Assembly: GCF_015762685.1 (NCBI RefSeq)
Contig: NZ_PEHF01000066.1
Location: 35,182 to 99,181, forward strand
DNA: 64,000 bases
Direction of reading: 5' to 3'
Source: Candidatus Symbiopectobacterium sp. 'North America'
Lineage (GTDB): Bacteria; Pseudomonadota; Gammaproteobacteria; Enterobacterales; Enterobacteriaceae
Shown: positions 20,149-31,174 of the stretch, piece by piece
Numbering within the stretch: the first letter of the stretch is position 1
How the letters are laid out: each line of letters opens with the position of its first letter
Notes under the pieces: generated by a model
Told to the model about the DNA's origin: nothing
Databases searched by the model: none
What the model saw: the letters and a program-made list of their open reading frames with translations, nothing else
Position numbers and translations under genes: made by a program

Positions 20149-20417
20149 TTATGAACGTAATAATGTTTCAACAGCACTGACCCCTTTACGCGTCAATGTC
20201 TGATGAGTGATACATGTAAGTTATAGTCAGAAGTTCGTTGTTGAAGTTCTGCCAACATTTCAGGATCTGTTGAAGCATTGGTGTTCTCCAACAATGAAAT
20301 CACGTCACGCTGTTCCGCAGACATATTTACCGATTCCCGCGCATAAGCGCGAAGCAGACGATCTTTCAACAACACATTGCAAGACAACTGTGTCACCATA
20401 CTGGTGTTATGATTCAT
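20149..20417 (-). pseudogene. prgJ: T3SS inner-rod protein PrgJ, frameshifted near its end
   Basis: PrgJ forms the inner rod/adapter joining needle and export apparatus. The first 74 residues (MNHNTSMVTQLSC...TSDYNLHVSLIRH) run to a TGA at 20193-20195. A one-base deletion is inferred just before, because the next frame gives TLTRKGVSAVETLLRS and a stop at 20149, the highly conserved PrgJ C-terminus. Corrected length is about 89 residues (Salmonella 101). The C-terminal helix is essential for assembly in relatives, so the product is probably non-functional. It sits between prgI and prgK, as expected. Confidence 0.82.
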
Positions 20418-20438
20418 AGCCTATTCTTGGTAACAACA

Positions 20439-20705
20439 TTAACGGAAGTTGGTAATAATCGCAGAGCCCACATCTTTGTATACCTTCACAACGTTAGATT
20501 GTACATTACGGTACAGCGTATACTCTGACAAGCGAGACTGATAAATCGCCAACAGCTCTGGGTTAAAGGGGTCTGCTGCCAGTTTTTCTAGCGCCAACTC
20601 CAATTCAGAATTAAGTTGTGTCACACCATTATCGAAGGTTGATGATTTATTAGACAAATAATCATTCCATGTGAAATCTGTACTTCTTGAATCCATGTTA
20701 CTCAT
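20439..20705 (-). CDS. prgI: T3SS needle subunit PrgI (SctF)
   Basis: Polymerises into the extracellular needle. It is 88 residues with the hairpin of two helices around a P-x-x-P-type turn: KLAADPFNPELLAIYQSRLSEYTLYRNVQSN, nearly identical to Salmonella in LAA-PxxPxLLAxYQSxLSEYxLYRN. The C-terminus VKVYKDVGSAIITNFR is conserved and needed for polymerisation. The start could be Met1 or Met4. It is intact and flanked by the broken prgH and prgJ. Confidence 0.92.
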   Translation of the reverse strand: MSNMDSRSTDFTWNDYLSNKSSTFDNGVTQLNSELELALEKLAADPFNPELLAIYQSRLSEYTLYRNVQSNVVKVYKDVGSAIITNFR

Positions 20706-20718
20706 ATAAAATCCTTAC

Positions 20719-22001
20719 TTATGTTTTTGGTAAATACCAATGTCCAGCGCCAAGTTTTATATAGCTTTGTTCGCCAAATTTAAAATATTTATCTTTGAAC
20801 CAATCAGTTTCCAGCTCAACAGAAAAGTGAACATACCTTCCACCCCATTGTTGATAGTATTGATTGACAAAATTCTTGATACTTTCGAGCATACCATCCT
20901 CAATGATGCCCAATATAACAAAGGTGATAGTATCGCCATTATCTATCTCACGGAAAGAGAGCGCCATTTTTTTAATCCTTGATTGGCAATACTCCTGATT
21001 GTTTTATTCTCCAGATTATCTAGCCTTACTGAATCCATATAAGGGAATTTTTCTTTCAGCGCAGCAATAAAATCACCGCGTGCCTTTTCACTTAATTCAT
21101 TTCTTTCTGTACTAATTCTAAGAATCGGATGTTGTGGGTCACTCAACCGTATCTGATGAAACTTCAATGCAGGCCAATAGGTTTCCACCCAACGAGAAAT
21201 TCGCTCTTCTTCACTGGCAATATTGACAACATTAACCTGTTGGCGCAGCGGATTTCTAACCATGGTTTGAACAGCCCAATCAGTCGCTTTTTCACTGCCA
21301 GCAAAAACATAAATCCAATTATCACGAGCATAAACTATCTGATAATCCTCAGAGGCAAAATTCAATAATGTTGAGACATTATCAAGCTGACGCTGTGTTC
21401 CCGTAAGGTAGCCATAGCCCGCGACAAACACGGCACTCACTAAAGCAACTGCTGCCAATGTTTTATACCATACACTTTTGGTATTCTTGACAATCTCGGT
21501 AGTCGTTGGTGATTGTCCCCTGGCACTGTCCAGATATTCTCCGGATAAGATAGCGTCCGAGAATTCAGAATGTTGATTTCGCTAGACAAATTTTTGCATC
21601 CCGACGGTGATAACTGCATTTTCTGACAATGCTATCATTGGTGAGCCATCGTCAGAGATCTCACGCATATAAACCTCGCATGAGTCACCCAGTTTAACGA
21701 TTATCTCGAAACTTACATCCGTTTGTTCAGCAGGAATATAAATAGTATTATCAGGCATCTGTGTGCCATTATATTGCTTGCTAATCGTTTCTTCATCAGT
21801 AGAAAGAAAAAGTGTGTTCCCTTCAAGCAAAGCAAACTCACACCCAAGTAAAACGCCGTTAAGAAGCCTAACGACTATCCTTTTTTCTTTATCGATATTT
21901 TTATCTTCATCCAATAACATTGCTAAATTCTCAAGGAGATCGATACCATTACGTTCACTTTGGACAAGATATACCAACGGACCACCAACATCTTGATTCA
22001 A
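20719..22001 (-). pseudogene. prgH: T3SS inner-ring protein PrgH (SctD), broken
   Basis: Outer of the two inner-membrane rings. The N-terminal FHA-like cytosolic domain (RIVVRLLNGVLLGCEFALLEGNTLF) runs to an in-frame TAG at 21582-21584. The same frame resumes with a transmembrane helix (LAAVALVSAVFVAGYGYL) and periplasmic ring domains until a frameshift in an A7 run (20967-20973). The other frame then supplies the expected end FVNQYYQQWGGRYVHFSVELE and GAGHWYLPKT. Total about 427 codons (Salmonella 392). The two lesions should abolish the ring. It is the first gene of the prgHIJK-org operon. Confidence 0.88.
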
Positions 22002-22209
22002 TAATAATGGAAAATTGATTTCACATCAGATTTGGCAACCAGTAACTTAATGATTGTCAAGAAAAATAATGAGAATGTATATCTTCACATAGAAAAGATT
22101 ACATATCGTCAATATAATTAGTTATTTTTAGAAAGGATAAGCGACTGAGAAAGTAAAGGGGGGAAAGGAATGAGTAATGGGCCGAGTAAAAACCCGCCCC
22201 ACATTTATA

Positions 22210-22449
22210 TTAATGGCATCGTTCATGAATCAGGCGATAGAGATCCTGAACATAGTTAACATCGTCCAGCGCATCATCTTTAATGTTAAGAGCAAACTCC
22301 TGTTCAAGCACTAACATAAGATCCATCATCATGAGTGAATCAGCCAATAGATCATAGTATAGATGTTTCTCCGGTAATACATCCGCAGAGGAACAATTCA
22401 TAATAGAAGAAACCACATGATTTATGCGTTCCTCAACGTTTTGATTCAT
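22210..22449 (-). CDS. iacP: Acyl carrier protein-like IacP
   Basis: Small specialised acyl carrier protein of SPI-1-type islands, 79 residues. The phosphopantetheine site is the Ser in DLLADSLMMMDLM (residue 38), and the helix before it (EERINHVVSSIMNC) matches ACP helix I. In Salmonella iacP follows sipA and affects effector secretion and translocon acylation. The same order is seen here, with sipA ending about 100 bases upstream. A Shine-Dalgarno AAGGAATT precedes the start. Intact. Confidence 0.85.
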   Translation of the reverse strand: MNQNVEERINHVVSSIMNCSSADVLPEKHLYYDLLADSLMMMDLMLVLEQEFALNIKDDALDDVNYVQDLYRLIHERCH

Positions 22450-22552
22450 TACAATTCCTTTTCAATCTCACAGTACGAGGCGATCAAGATGACGTCAGGT
22501 CACTTTCATCAGACAGGACGACTGCCTCTCATCCTAAAAGTATGTTAATGGT

Positions 22553-25224
22553 TTACTTTTTAGCAAACCTGTCAGTGTTAATATAAGATTGCTTTGCCGT
22601 AGCACCTTGCCTTCCTGTCCAAAAAAGACCTTTGTAGCCAGTGTTGCCCGCAGCAGTAACCGTATTTTTCTCTCCAGAAGACGCCACTTGGTGGCGATTG
22701 GCCAAATAGGGCTCTCTGGCAGCGCTGATGTCGAGCGCAGAATCTGCCAGCAACACATCATTTGTGGTTTCAGGTTCAACGCGTGCTTTGTGTTGAGAGA
22801 CACTCGCAGTGTGCTCAACGCCACTGGTAACCGGGATAGCTGCATCCGTTTTGTTTACAGCGCGCCTTTCAATGGTGCTGCTTGAGACAGCTTTGGCCAA
22901 AGGTTCAGCATCACGCCCGGTACTGCCTGGCCTGTTTAGCGCATGGCTTACTGTAGATGCATTTGAATCCGATGCATATTTTTTGAAATCTGCGGCGCCG
23001 GTCCTACCCGTTCTGTGTGGTCCCATATAGGTATCAAACTTTTGTTTGCTGATACCAGCAGCATTGTTCAACTGCTGTTGTTGACGTATTGCCTGTGCAG
23101 GTGAAGTAGTGGATTTTTGGGTGTGTGTCTCAAACACGTTGTGCGCTTTCTCGTTCGCTTTACTCCCGTCAAGCTCAACGGTTTTTTCTACCCCTGCTGC
23201 GTTTGATCTTGTCAGCAGGTCTTTTTCATCACGCCCTGGAAGCGGCTCTCGGCGTCCAGCCTGGGTATCGGTTTCAACAATCGTTTTTTTGCTGGTTGCC
23301 AATAACGTTTAAACTCTGCGGCACCAGTGCGTCCTGTTCGGTTTGGCCCGATATAAGGATTAAGCGAAGGACTAGCCCCCTCTTGCGACCGAGGCTCAGA
23401 TGATTGCACAATCGCTGCGTTGCTTTTGGCTTTGGTTAACGTCGTAGCAAACTGCGCCCGTTGCCGAGTGAATGACGCTGCATGAAGCGCTTGATTCGCT
23501 AACAGGATTTTCTCCTGCCTTAACGTGAGGGTTAGGATTACTGACATTCTCATCACGTGAACGAACACCATCACTTTTAATCTCCGTACCAGCATCGTTA
23601 GAAGGCGTAATTGGAGACTCTTTTTTTTATCAACCCGCCCGCTATCAGAGGACTGCTTGTACTTCTGAAATTGCGCTGCGCCCGTTATACCCGTGCTAAA
23701 GGGTCCAATAAAAGAAGTCTGGCGTGCGGCCATCGAAGAACCAGGGTTACCCACTCTCTCAGGCTGCGCCTGTGGGACAGAAGTGCGCACATTCAGTTCG
23801 GCATTGGTTTCTGGCGTTGAAGATGCCTCTGTGGGTAACGCCGGTCCATCGATATCATCAACCCCTGCATGCCCTCCCACTGTTACAGGTGGAGTCAGCG
23901 TTTCATTGGAAGGTTTGTTACTATTAACCGTAATATCTGACGTATCAGGCGTTACCTCAGGGCGCTTCTGCCTGCCACTGTCTCTCCGCCCATCAGTACT
24001 ACGATCGGATTGCTTCTCTGGTACAGTAGTAACATTCTGATGCTGAGTGGCTGACGCCTTTGCAGAAGCGGGAGGGTTTTCCTCTTGTTCTTTAGGCGGG
24101 TTTGCAGCCTCCTTCATCGAGAGATGACTTTTATCAGTAAAGTGGATACTGTTATCATTAGTCATCGTGCTGTAGTCATAATATACGTAAGTTGAACCGG
24201 GTGTTTCTTTGGTCATGCCATTATCTGGTTTTGACGTTCCTGTATTTCTAGCATCATTATGCTGGCCTACATTCTCACGCTGTAGAAAGTCTTTGAACAG
24301 TTCTAATTTAATTGGTTGATGATTAAGGAGTGCATCTACGCGATGAAAATGGCTACTCCCATTAATAGTTCCTTCCATCCTATCAAAAACTTGCTTCGAT
24401 GGACGAAATGCGATTTATTTCCATTTACTGAGAAGCGTCGCTCTCTTATTTTTATCTTGCACCGTATTAATCTTACTCTCAACCAAACGATCAATAGCTG
24501 CATTATGATTTAAACCTTCAGCGATTAACTTAGCAGAATTTTTATTCATGCGGTCGTCAATATTTTTAAGCGCACGTTCCCCTTGAAGTAAAGAACCAGC
24601 GAAGGGTGATTTTATCCCCAAGCCATACTTATTAATATTATCAACATAAAATGTGATATCTTCTTTGATTCCCGCTGTGTTAGGGGTAACATACTGAGCC
24701 GAACAATCACTTAGCATTTTAAGCATAACAAATATTTGCTTAGCGTTATCCACTGCGGAAGGTTCGTTCTTAGGATCAGCTAAAGTGGTCTGAAGCTTAT
24801 CAAAATCCTTATTACTTACCTCTTTACGCAAGAAGTCCAATGCTTCGTGCTCACTTTTATTGATAAAAGTAGAACCACTGTCCAATGAATTAAAAATATC
24901 ATTAAATACTGAAGCGTCATGTGCATCAAACGGATAGGAACTACTCTTTTCGTTGTTAGCCTCATTTTTATGTAAACCACTTCTCACGTTTCTTACTTTT
25001 GCATCGAGCTCAGCATTTTGAGTTCGCGTAGAAAACCTTGACGAGTCCGATGCCCTAGTGGCTTGGCCAGGCTTAGGTGAAAATTGCACCTTTGCTTGTG
25101 TTATATTTTTTAATGATGCAATGTTATTATTCCCGACCTTACTATTAAAGTCGGCAGGAAAACTATTTGGGTGAATTTGTTTCGATATACTGGGCCTAAT
25201 CATACTGTTATTTGAATAATTCAT
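22553..25224 (-). pseudogene. sipA: SipA-position T3SS effector with four 18-residue repeats, broken
   Basis: Secreted effector/translocator-associated protein in the slot of SipA, between sipD and iacP. The N-terminal 270 residues (from ATG 25224) are a helical, chaperone-binding-type region resembling SipA (FVMLKMLSDCSAQYVTPN, GIKSPFAGSLLQGERALKNID). An in-frame TAA at 24415-24417 ends it. The same frame continues into a Ser/Thr/Pro-rich disordered stretch. Further frameshifts lie at an A8 run (23631-23638), somewhere near 23480, and at an A7 run (23284-23290). Four copies of an 18-residue motif occur in the C-terminal half. In SipA/IpaA this half binds actin or vinculin; whether these repeats do so is unknown. 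Confidence 0.75.
22583..23712 (-). repeat. Four copies of an 18-residue G-P-x-x-T-G-x-T-G-A-A motif
   Basis: Copies at 23659-23712 (FIGPFSTGITGAAQFQKY), 23302-23355 (YIGPNRTGRTGAAEFKRY), 22976-23029 (YMGPHRTGRTGAADFKKY) and 22583-22636 (YKGLFWTGRQGATAKQSY). Each is 54 bases. The consensus is [YF]-x-G-P-x-x-T-G-x-T-G-A-A-x-F-x-x-Y; the last copy is the most divergent. They are separated by about 300-350 bases of low-complexity hydrophilic sequence. Salmonella SipA has a single loosely similar GPFSGLKFKQ segment, from memory. Confidence 0.85.
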
Positions 25225-25237
25225 AATGTCGCTCTCT

Positions 25238-26305
25238 TTAAACAAAGAATTGTTTATCGCATTCTAAAAGACTTGCAATGGTGCTACTTAATACCTTAAC
25301 TAAATTATCAAAATTTGAATGCGCGTTTGCATATTTTTGGGTTAATGTTTTCATGCCGTTTTGTATATGATCTTTCTGCATGTCAACACCAGTCTGCCAT
25401 GCAGACCATTGTGCTGCGTTGAACGACATATCTTTATTTTCCACTGAGTTATTGATATTAACCAATGGGCTAATATCAATATGAACAATATAAGTGCCAT
25501 CTGGTAGCTGATAAATACAGTCATCCGCACTGAGCCCGAACTCTTTTGCCCAAGCTTCACACTCCTCACGGCTAGCCCCTTGAACCGTAGACCCCGTTTG
25601 AACTGGAAACAATGTCGTTGACATACCTGGCACAGGATATTTATTCATCAACTCTTGAAGACTTTTTTTTAATCCTTCGCCATTCAGAATGGTTTTATCA
25701 TCATCCGCGGAAATAAATTGTGGCAACGTGGACATAAAACCAGAAAAATCCTTATAAAACTGCGCATTTTTCTCAACAGCTTGTTGAAAAAATTCTAAAT
25801 AGCTTTCAGATATTTCTCCAATGGTATCACAGAGTAAATCATTAATTTCTTTGCTTAATAAAGTACTAAACTCGTCAAAACTTGAGAAATTTAAAACGAA
25901 GCCTGGAATGCTATTTTTCAGTTTCACTAACTCAGAATAGACGAGTTCTTTGGTATCTGACGACAAGGCCTTATTTCTCAATTCAGAATTCTGCAAAAAC
26001 AAATCATCAAGAACACGCTTGCTTCTTTTTACATCATGTACGAGAAGTTCTCTCCGTGCCAGGATAGCCTTTATTTCATCAAGAAAACCATCAATATTTA
26101 ATTTTATAATATAATCATTAAGTTTTTCCGCGTCAGCTTTTATAAATGAAAAGGGGGCGAGAAGAATGCGATGCATACCATTATTACGAGGTAATATATT
26201 AATATCATCAGCAATGGATTCCTGTAAAAAGAAATCATTAGAAGAATTTTCCTGTGAAAAATTCTCAATCCGAAATGGCGGCCTTGTTGGAGATAATATT
26301 TCCAT
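25238..26305 (-). CDS. sipD: T3SS needle-tip protein SipD
   Basis: Caps the needle and triggers translocon insertion. From ATG 26305 it is 355 residues (an in-frame TTG ten codons upstream is unlikely). The C-terminal part holds the strongly conserved SipD/IpaD signature: YPVPGMSTTLFPVQ, EECEAWAKEFGL, YIVHIDISPLVNI, FNAAQWSAWQTGVDMQKDHIQNGMKTLTQKYANAHS and a final VKVLSSTIASL helix. The upstream half forms the self-chaperoning helical hairpin and coiled coil. Intact, although the translocators SipB and SipC on its 5' side are broken. Confidence 0.92.
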   Translation of the reverse strand: MEILSPTRPPFRIENFSQENSSNDFFLQESIADDINILPRNNGMHRILLAPFSFIKADAEKLNDYIIKLNIDGFLDEIKAILARRELLVHDVKRSKRVLDDLFLQNSELRNKALSSDTKELVYSELVKLKNSIPGFVLNFSSFDEFSTLLSKEINDLLCDTIGEISESYLEFFQQAVEKNAQFYKDFSGFMSTLPQFISADDDKTILNGEGLKKSLQELMNKYPVPGMSTTLFPVQTGSTVQGASREECEAWAKEFGLSADDCIYQLPDGTYIVHIDISPLVNINNSVENKDMSFNAAQWSAWQTGVDMQKDHIQNGMKTLTQKYANAHSNFDNLVKVLSSTIASLLECDKQFFV

Positions 26306-26369
26306 TTTTTTCTCTGAAGAAACCGCCTGTATCAACAGGCAGTTTTATATCGTTATCAATGTCTAGCAA

Positions 26370-27475
26370 TTACATTTTGGTATTATTGGCAACAACACTG
26401 GCAGTATCGCTGATACCTTTCGCGATATTTTCGAGCGTTGCTAACAATGCAGCCTTAAGCTTTTCAGCATCCTGGGCTTTCTCATCGTTTCGTTGGCTCT
26501 CCTGCATAAAGACATCTTTATCAAATTGCCGCAATTGCTGTAGGCCATTCTGCTCAGCCTGACTCAATATCATCTGAGAGGAAGAAATGGTTCCCATTGC
26601 CACCGCTCCGCCCTGTAAGGCTTGCTCAACACCAATTTGTTGCTGAGAAGCGCTTAGGGTTGTTTGCAGTTGAAACTCCTGCTTCTGTGCCAGCACGTGT
26701 TCACGATTGGCAGATTGCTTCAAGCGGGCCATATCTTGCGCCCACATCGAATCGCTCATATCCTTCCCGCGTGAAAGCGTTGCTTGAGCATCGAGCTTAT
26801 TACCCAGATTCTTATGCTGAGTAATTTTGGCCCCCTGAATCTCATACCCTTTAATAGCCTGACTATGCCCTTTGTGGGACTTGATTCCGCCCGTCAACGC
26901 CATACCACTTGTCACTATGCTACTGGTAAGATCCTTTTTAAACTGCTCTCGTGCAGCTTGCATGCTGTGCTCAACAGAGCTTTCAAGACTTTTCTGGCTT
27001 GTTTCCAGCATCGAGATTTTCATGCCTTGTTCAGCATGCTTGCTCAATAATGTGGTTTTCGCCAACTCAATTAACGGGGCAAAACGCATGCTGTTATAAC
27101 CACCGAGAAAGCTTGTCGTAGCCACGATTTTCTCTGACCGGCTAGCGGAACTACAGGCACTTTTTCGTTCTGTGCAGGCATCAAAGCGCTACTTTGAGAA
27201 TACAAAGAAATTTGTTTGCTTAACAAATTCGCATCCGTATCAGAAACCGGCTTGGTGATATCAGGAATTCGAATATCAATACCAACAAGGTAACTGGATG
27301 CATGCTGTACTAATATCGTTCTATTTCGATTCAAGTCAGCGGTATCTAAAGGTCTGGAATTTGATTTCTCGATGAAACCTGTATTATCCATACCTTTACG
27401 ATGCATCTCTTCAGGAAGAGCAGTCGCTCGCTGTTGGAACACGGTATTATTGGAGTTTGCAATAGATACTGCCAT
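26370..27475 (-). pseudogene. sipC: T3SS translocator SipC, frameshifted
   Basis: Pore-forming translocator and actin-nucleating protein. The N-terminal 115 residues are open (MAVSIANSNNTVFQQRATAL). Then a one-base indel in GAGAAAATCG near 27128 shifts frame to a stop at 27071. The other frame continues as ATTSFLGGYNSMRFAPLIELA, QMILSQAEQNGLQQLRQFDKDV and a C-terminal ASVVANNTKM, typical of SipC/IpaC. Corrected length is about 368 residues (Salmonella 409). The product is truncated before the membrane segment, so no functional pore is expected. It follows sipB by 12 bases. Confidence 0.87.
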
Positions 27476-27486
27476 AACGCCTCCTA

Positions 27487-29439
27487 TTAGGCTCTGATAT
27501 TTCTTACAACACTCTTCCCAGTGTTGACTTTACTACTTAACATGTCAGACAAAGTCATATTTACCGATTGAGATACTTTGGAATCTTCTTCATGGTTAGC
27601 AAGAATTTTACTAATAAGATCGCGCAAAATGCTGACATCCATTGCAGCCAAATTAAAATCGGCAATAGCTTTTGTCGCCTGAAGCCTGATATTTGAAATA
27701 TTAATACTCATTCCACTTTGAACAACAGGCATCGCCGTGTGAACGCCATTTTGCAACATTTCCAATCGTTTCAATGCAATGTTACCTAAGCGCTTCGCAT
27801 CTTCTGGATCGTTTAATTTCAATACCTTCATGACATTGGCATTTACTTTATCTGAAATAATATCCAGCTTTTTATTAATCTCTTTTGTAATTTTCCCAAC
27901 CTGTTTTGTTACAGATTGCATGCTCCGACTTAATGCCGCACTCCCTTGTCTCATAGAGTTATTAACAAGTTGCGGCATAACTTTATTAATGACCTGCTTG
28001 ATTGACTGCATAATGGCAGAGGTCATTGCCTGGGACATTTTTTCTATCATGAATTTGGCTGCTGTTTTAGCCACTAAAGAAATAGCAACAATGGCAGCAA
28101 TAGTCACTGCGGCGGTGACCACCATATGGATGGTATCCATCATGTTGGCACCCGTCGCTTTATCGATGGCATTTAGCAGCAATCCGAGTGGTGTTTTATC
28201 AAAAATCTGCGTGATAATATCGCCCAGAATATTCATGAGGGGCATAAAAACATGCTCCATGAGGGGATTCATCACCATTTCCGTTAATGACTTACCGGTA
28301 ATAGCCGCAACAATGGGGTCAGCGACCATCAAGGCGATACCGACAGCCATTAACGCCACACCACCACCACCAAATACGGTAGTAATTGCCCCTAACGCAA
28401 TCGCCAGGCCGCCTAAAATTTTACCAATGCAGCTGGCCATTTTTTGCGCTTCTTCAGCTTTACGAACCTGCTCTTCGTATTCATCAGATTTACGCTGCAT
28501 TTCAGCCTGACGCGCTTTGGTTTGAATGCGGTTCAGTTCAAGATCGTTTTTTAGTTTTTCAGCAGACGCCTCTTCCATTTGCATAATAAACTCGGTGATC
28601 AGCATGATCATGGCAGCCGTTTTAGTCAGCGCTTTCTCTGATTGCACCACTGCGTTGCTGGATACGACACCACCTTTTGATGTCAAGTCCACATCGTTGT
28701 ACTTTGTATGCATTTCTGCCGTACTGGCATTAATGTCATTCAGTACGATCTGCATAGCAGCAAGCTTTTGCTCCGCAATCGCGCGCGCATCGGACAACGT
28801 TGATTGAGTATGGCCTAGCGCTTTTTGCGCGTCAGCAATCTCCTTTTTCGCTTGCGTTACGTCAGGGTTATCTGCCAGTGATGGATCATCAGGGTCGGTA
28901 ACGCCTAATTTTTCTAACAATTCATCCAGCGAACTCTGCGCTTCATCAAGCTTACGTTGCGCTTGAGCCACATCATCTGTTGCACCGCCAACGCCCTTTT
29001 GTGCCTCGTTAAACTCAGCCTAGAGGCCATCGTAGGATTGGTGCAACGCATCCAGATGTGCTGACAGCTCACGAGCTTTATCCATGCGCGCTTCTGACTG
29101 GGTCAAAAAAATGGCCAGGGCATTGGCACGTTGCGTCACGTTCATCCCATTGGTGATCTCCTGATACTGCGCCATTAAAAACAACATTTGCGCTTTGCTG
29201 GTTAACGGTGTCGATTGGCGGATTGCGGATGACTCGACGTTCTCCGAGGTTAAAGATACCGTTTGTGCCGAGACATCGTCAGCAATCATTTCCCTGGCAC
29301 GTTGTTGGGCTAATTGATCAATAGCCTTTCCCTTTACCTGAGAAATATGCGTCTTTGATGAAATTGCTTCGCTTACTTTTCCAGTATTGGCTGGCAAATT
29401 CGCAAGATTTATCACTTTACCTGTTTTGGAGACATTCAT
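27487..29439 (-). pseudogene. sipB: T3SS translocator SipB, interrupted by TAG
   Basis: Large pore-forming translocator. The frame runs from ATG 29439 through MLFLMAQYQEITNGMNVTQRANALAIFL to an in-frame TAG at 29020-29022 (probable Gln codon). It continues in the same frame for 500 more codons with a long coiled coil (AQAQRKLDEAQSSLDELLEKL), two hydrophobic segments (GKILGGLAIALGAITTVFGGGGVALMAVGIALMVAD and VVTAAVTIAAIVAISLVAKTA) and an amphipathic C-terminus. Total about 650 codons (Salmonella 593). It has one nonsense change only, so it was lost recently. sicA, its chaperone gene, lies just upstream and is intact. Confidence 0.92.
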
Positions 29440-29458
29440 TTATTTAAGACCTATGAAA

Positions 29459-29977
29459 TTAAACGGTTTCCTCAGAGGGCTTAGCGTTATTTAACGCTTC
29501 ACTCTCTCCCATATTTTGACGAATCGTACTCATATACGCTTTAGCTTTGGCAACTAAAGATGAATCCTCACAGCGTGAGCAAATAATATCAAAGCACTGT
29601 AATGCCTTAACAACATTCCCCATAAGCAGTTGGCACTGTCCAGAATAAAAGACAGGGTTGAAATCATTCTCAGCCATGACATAGGCCAGTGAATAAAAAT
29701 CACACGCCTTGCTGTAATTTTTCTTTACCTGGTTAACGGCACCCAAACCAATAAAGTAGTCTGAATTCTTAAGATCATAGAGGCAAAGAAAATGGAACAA
29801 ATTTTCCGCTTCATCTAACTGGCCATTTTTGTATGCCTGATAAGCATACGCATAGACATTTTCCATCATGTCATCAGTAATGCCATGAATCTCTTTTAAT
29901 GTCGCCCCATGTTTCAATGTTGCGGTCATTAATAACGTTGCTTCCTGCTGGGTGATAGCACCAGTGTTTTGTTCCAT
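29459..29977 (-). CDS. sicA: T3SS class II chaperone SicA
   Basis: TPR chaperone that holds the translocators SipB and SipC in the cytosol and coactivates InvF in Salmonella. Start chosen at ATG 29977 with GAGGAGAG upstream; a longer frame begins eight codons earlier. It is 172 residues with three TPR-like repeats: ENVYAYAYQAYKNGQLDEAENLFHFLCLYDLKNSDYFIGLGAV, KACDFYSLAYVMAENDFNPVFYSGQCQL and KALQCFDIICSRC. It sits 19 bases before sipB. The family core is intact. Confidence 0.92.
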   Translation of the reverse strand: MEQNTGAITQQEATLLMTATLKHGATLKEIHGITDDMMENVYAYAYQAYKNGQLDEAENLFHFLCLYDLKNSDYFIGLGAVNQVKKNYSKACDFYSLAYVMAENDFNPVFYSGQCQLLMGNVVKALQCFDIICSRCEDSSLVAKAKAYMSTIRQNMGESEALNNAKPSEETV

Positions 29978-30094
29978 TTTCGCTCTCCTCAGTAGGGTCA
30001 CCGCTTACTGCTGATGACCGTTATTAAACCATGCGTTTATTTGATATTCACATAAAGAACGCTCATTCACCGTGTGTTCACGGGGGGAGACACT

Positions 30095-31127
30095 CTAATT
30101 TTCCCAAGCACTTTTAACCTGTTGCAACCACACAAGGATACCGATGACATTATCCAGCTCCTCAATGCTGACAAAAGAGTATCGCTGATGGGTTTTAAAT
30201 ATTCGTCGTGCCAACTTAATATCTTCAACGACAGGAACGCCCACCTTCTCAGCATAAGTTCTGACGGCAAGTGCTCTCTGATTTCTCTCGAGTACAGAGA
30301 TAAATGGAATACCCACCACATCCATATTGAGATAGATCCCAACCGCAATATGCGTTGGGTTAGCAATAATTACTGCTGATTTTTCAATGTCAGTTTTTAT
30401 TTGCTCAGACAATAGTTCAGCATGCAGTTCTTTACGCTTAGATTTTATTTCCGGATCACCGTCCTGCTCTTTGAATTCTCGTTTAACCTCCTGCTTGTCC
30501 ATTTTGAGATCTCTTATATGAAGGAAATACTCAGCAAGCGCATCTAATACAAATAGCGCGCAGGATAAACACAGATAGATTAATGCGCCAAAGAGTTTCC
30601 CCCACACCAGGAATATTTGTACGGGCTCAGCATTGAGCTGAGAAAAAACCATATGTTTGTGTTTATTCCAAAATACCATAGCGGCGACGATAAAACTCGT
30701 CAGGAAAAGTAAGGTTTTCACGACATCTTTTATTGTACGCAAACTAAATAACTTCTTGAAACCGTTAACAGGGTTTAAGGCATTAAAATTCAGTTTCAGC
30801 GCTTTACTGGCAAGCAAAAAAACTGGTTTGCAATAGCGTTGGAAACACCGAGGCAGCAATACAAAGCAATAGGAAAGGCAAAAATAACTTTAGCCCTGTC
30901 CAAAACATCGCTTCAGCATAACCAAGCGCATCGTGAGTAAAACCATTTTCGATGACAAGTCGCAACATGGACATCAACTCAAAGACGCCAGAAAAATTAA
31001 TCAGGTACTGCACACCCAGCAATATCAGACAAGCAATAACCAAATCCTTACTCTTAAACGACTGGCCTTTTTTCGCCGCGTCTTTTTTCTTTTTGTCAGT
31101 CGGTTTTTCCGTTTTACTTCCAGACAT
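30095..31127 (-). pseudogene. spaS: T3SS export switch protein SpaS (SctU), frameshifted
   Basis: Inner-membrane substrate-specificity switch. The first 107 residues contain MSGSKTEKPTDKKKKDAAKKGQ and two transmembrane helices. An extra base in a T7 run (plus-strand A run 30816-30822) then creates a premature stop. The other frame continues LLASKALKLNFNALNPVNGFKKLFS, two more helices and the cytosolic domain with the autocleavage motif NPTHIAVGIY, and ends at 30095. Corrected length is about 344 residues (usual 350). A homopolymer location leaves transcriptional slippage or an assembly error as alternatives. Confidence 0.88.
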
Positions 31128-31174
31128 AAATTCCCTTTATACTTCAGGTTCACGCTGACGTGATAACCACGACA

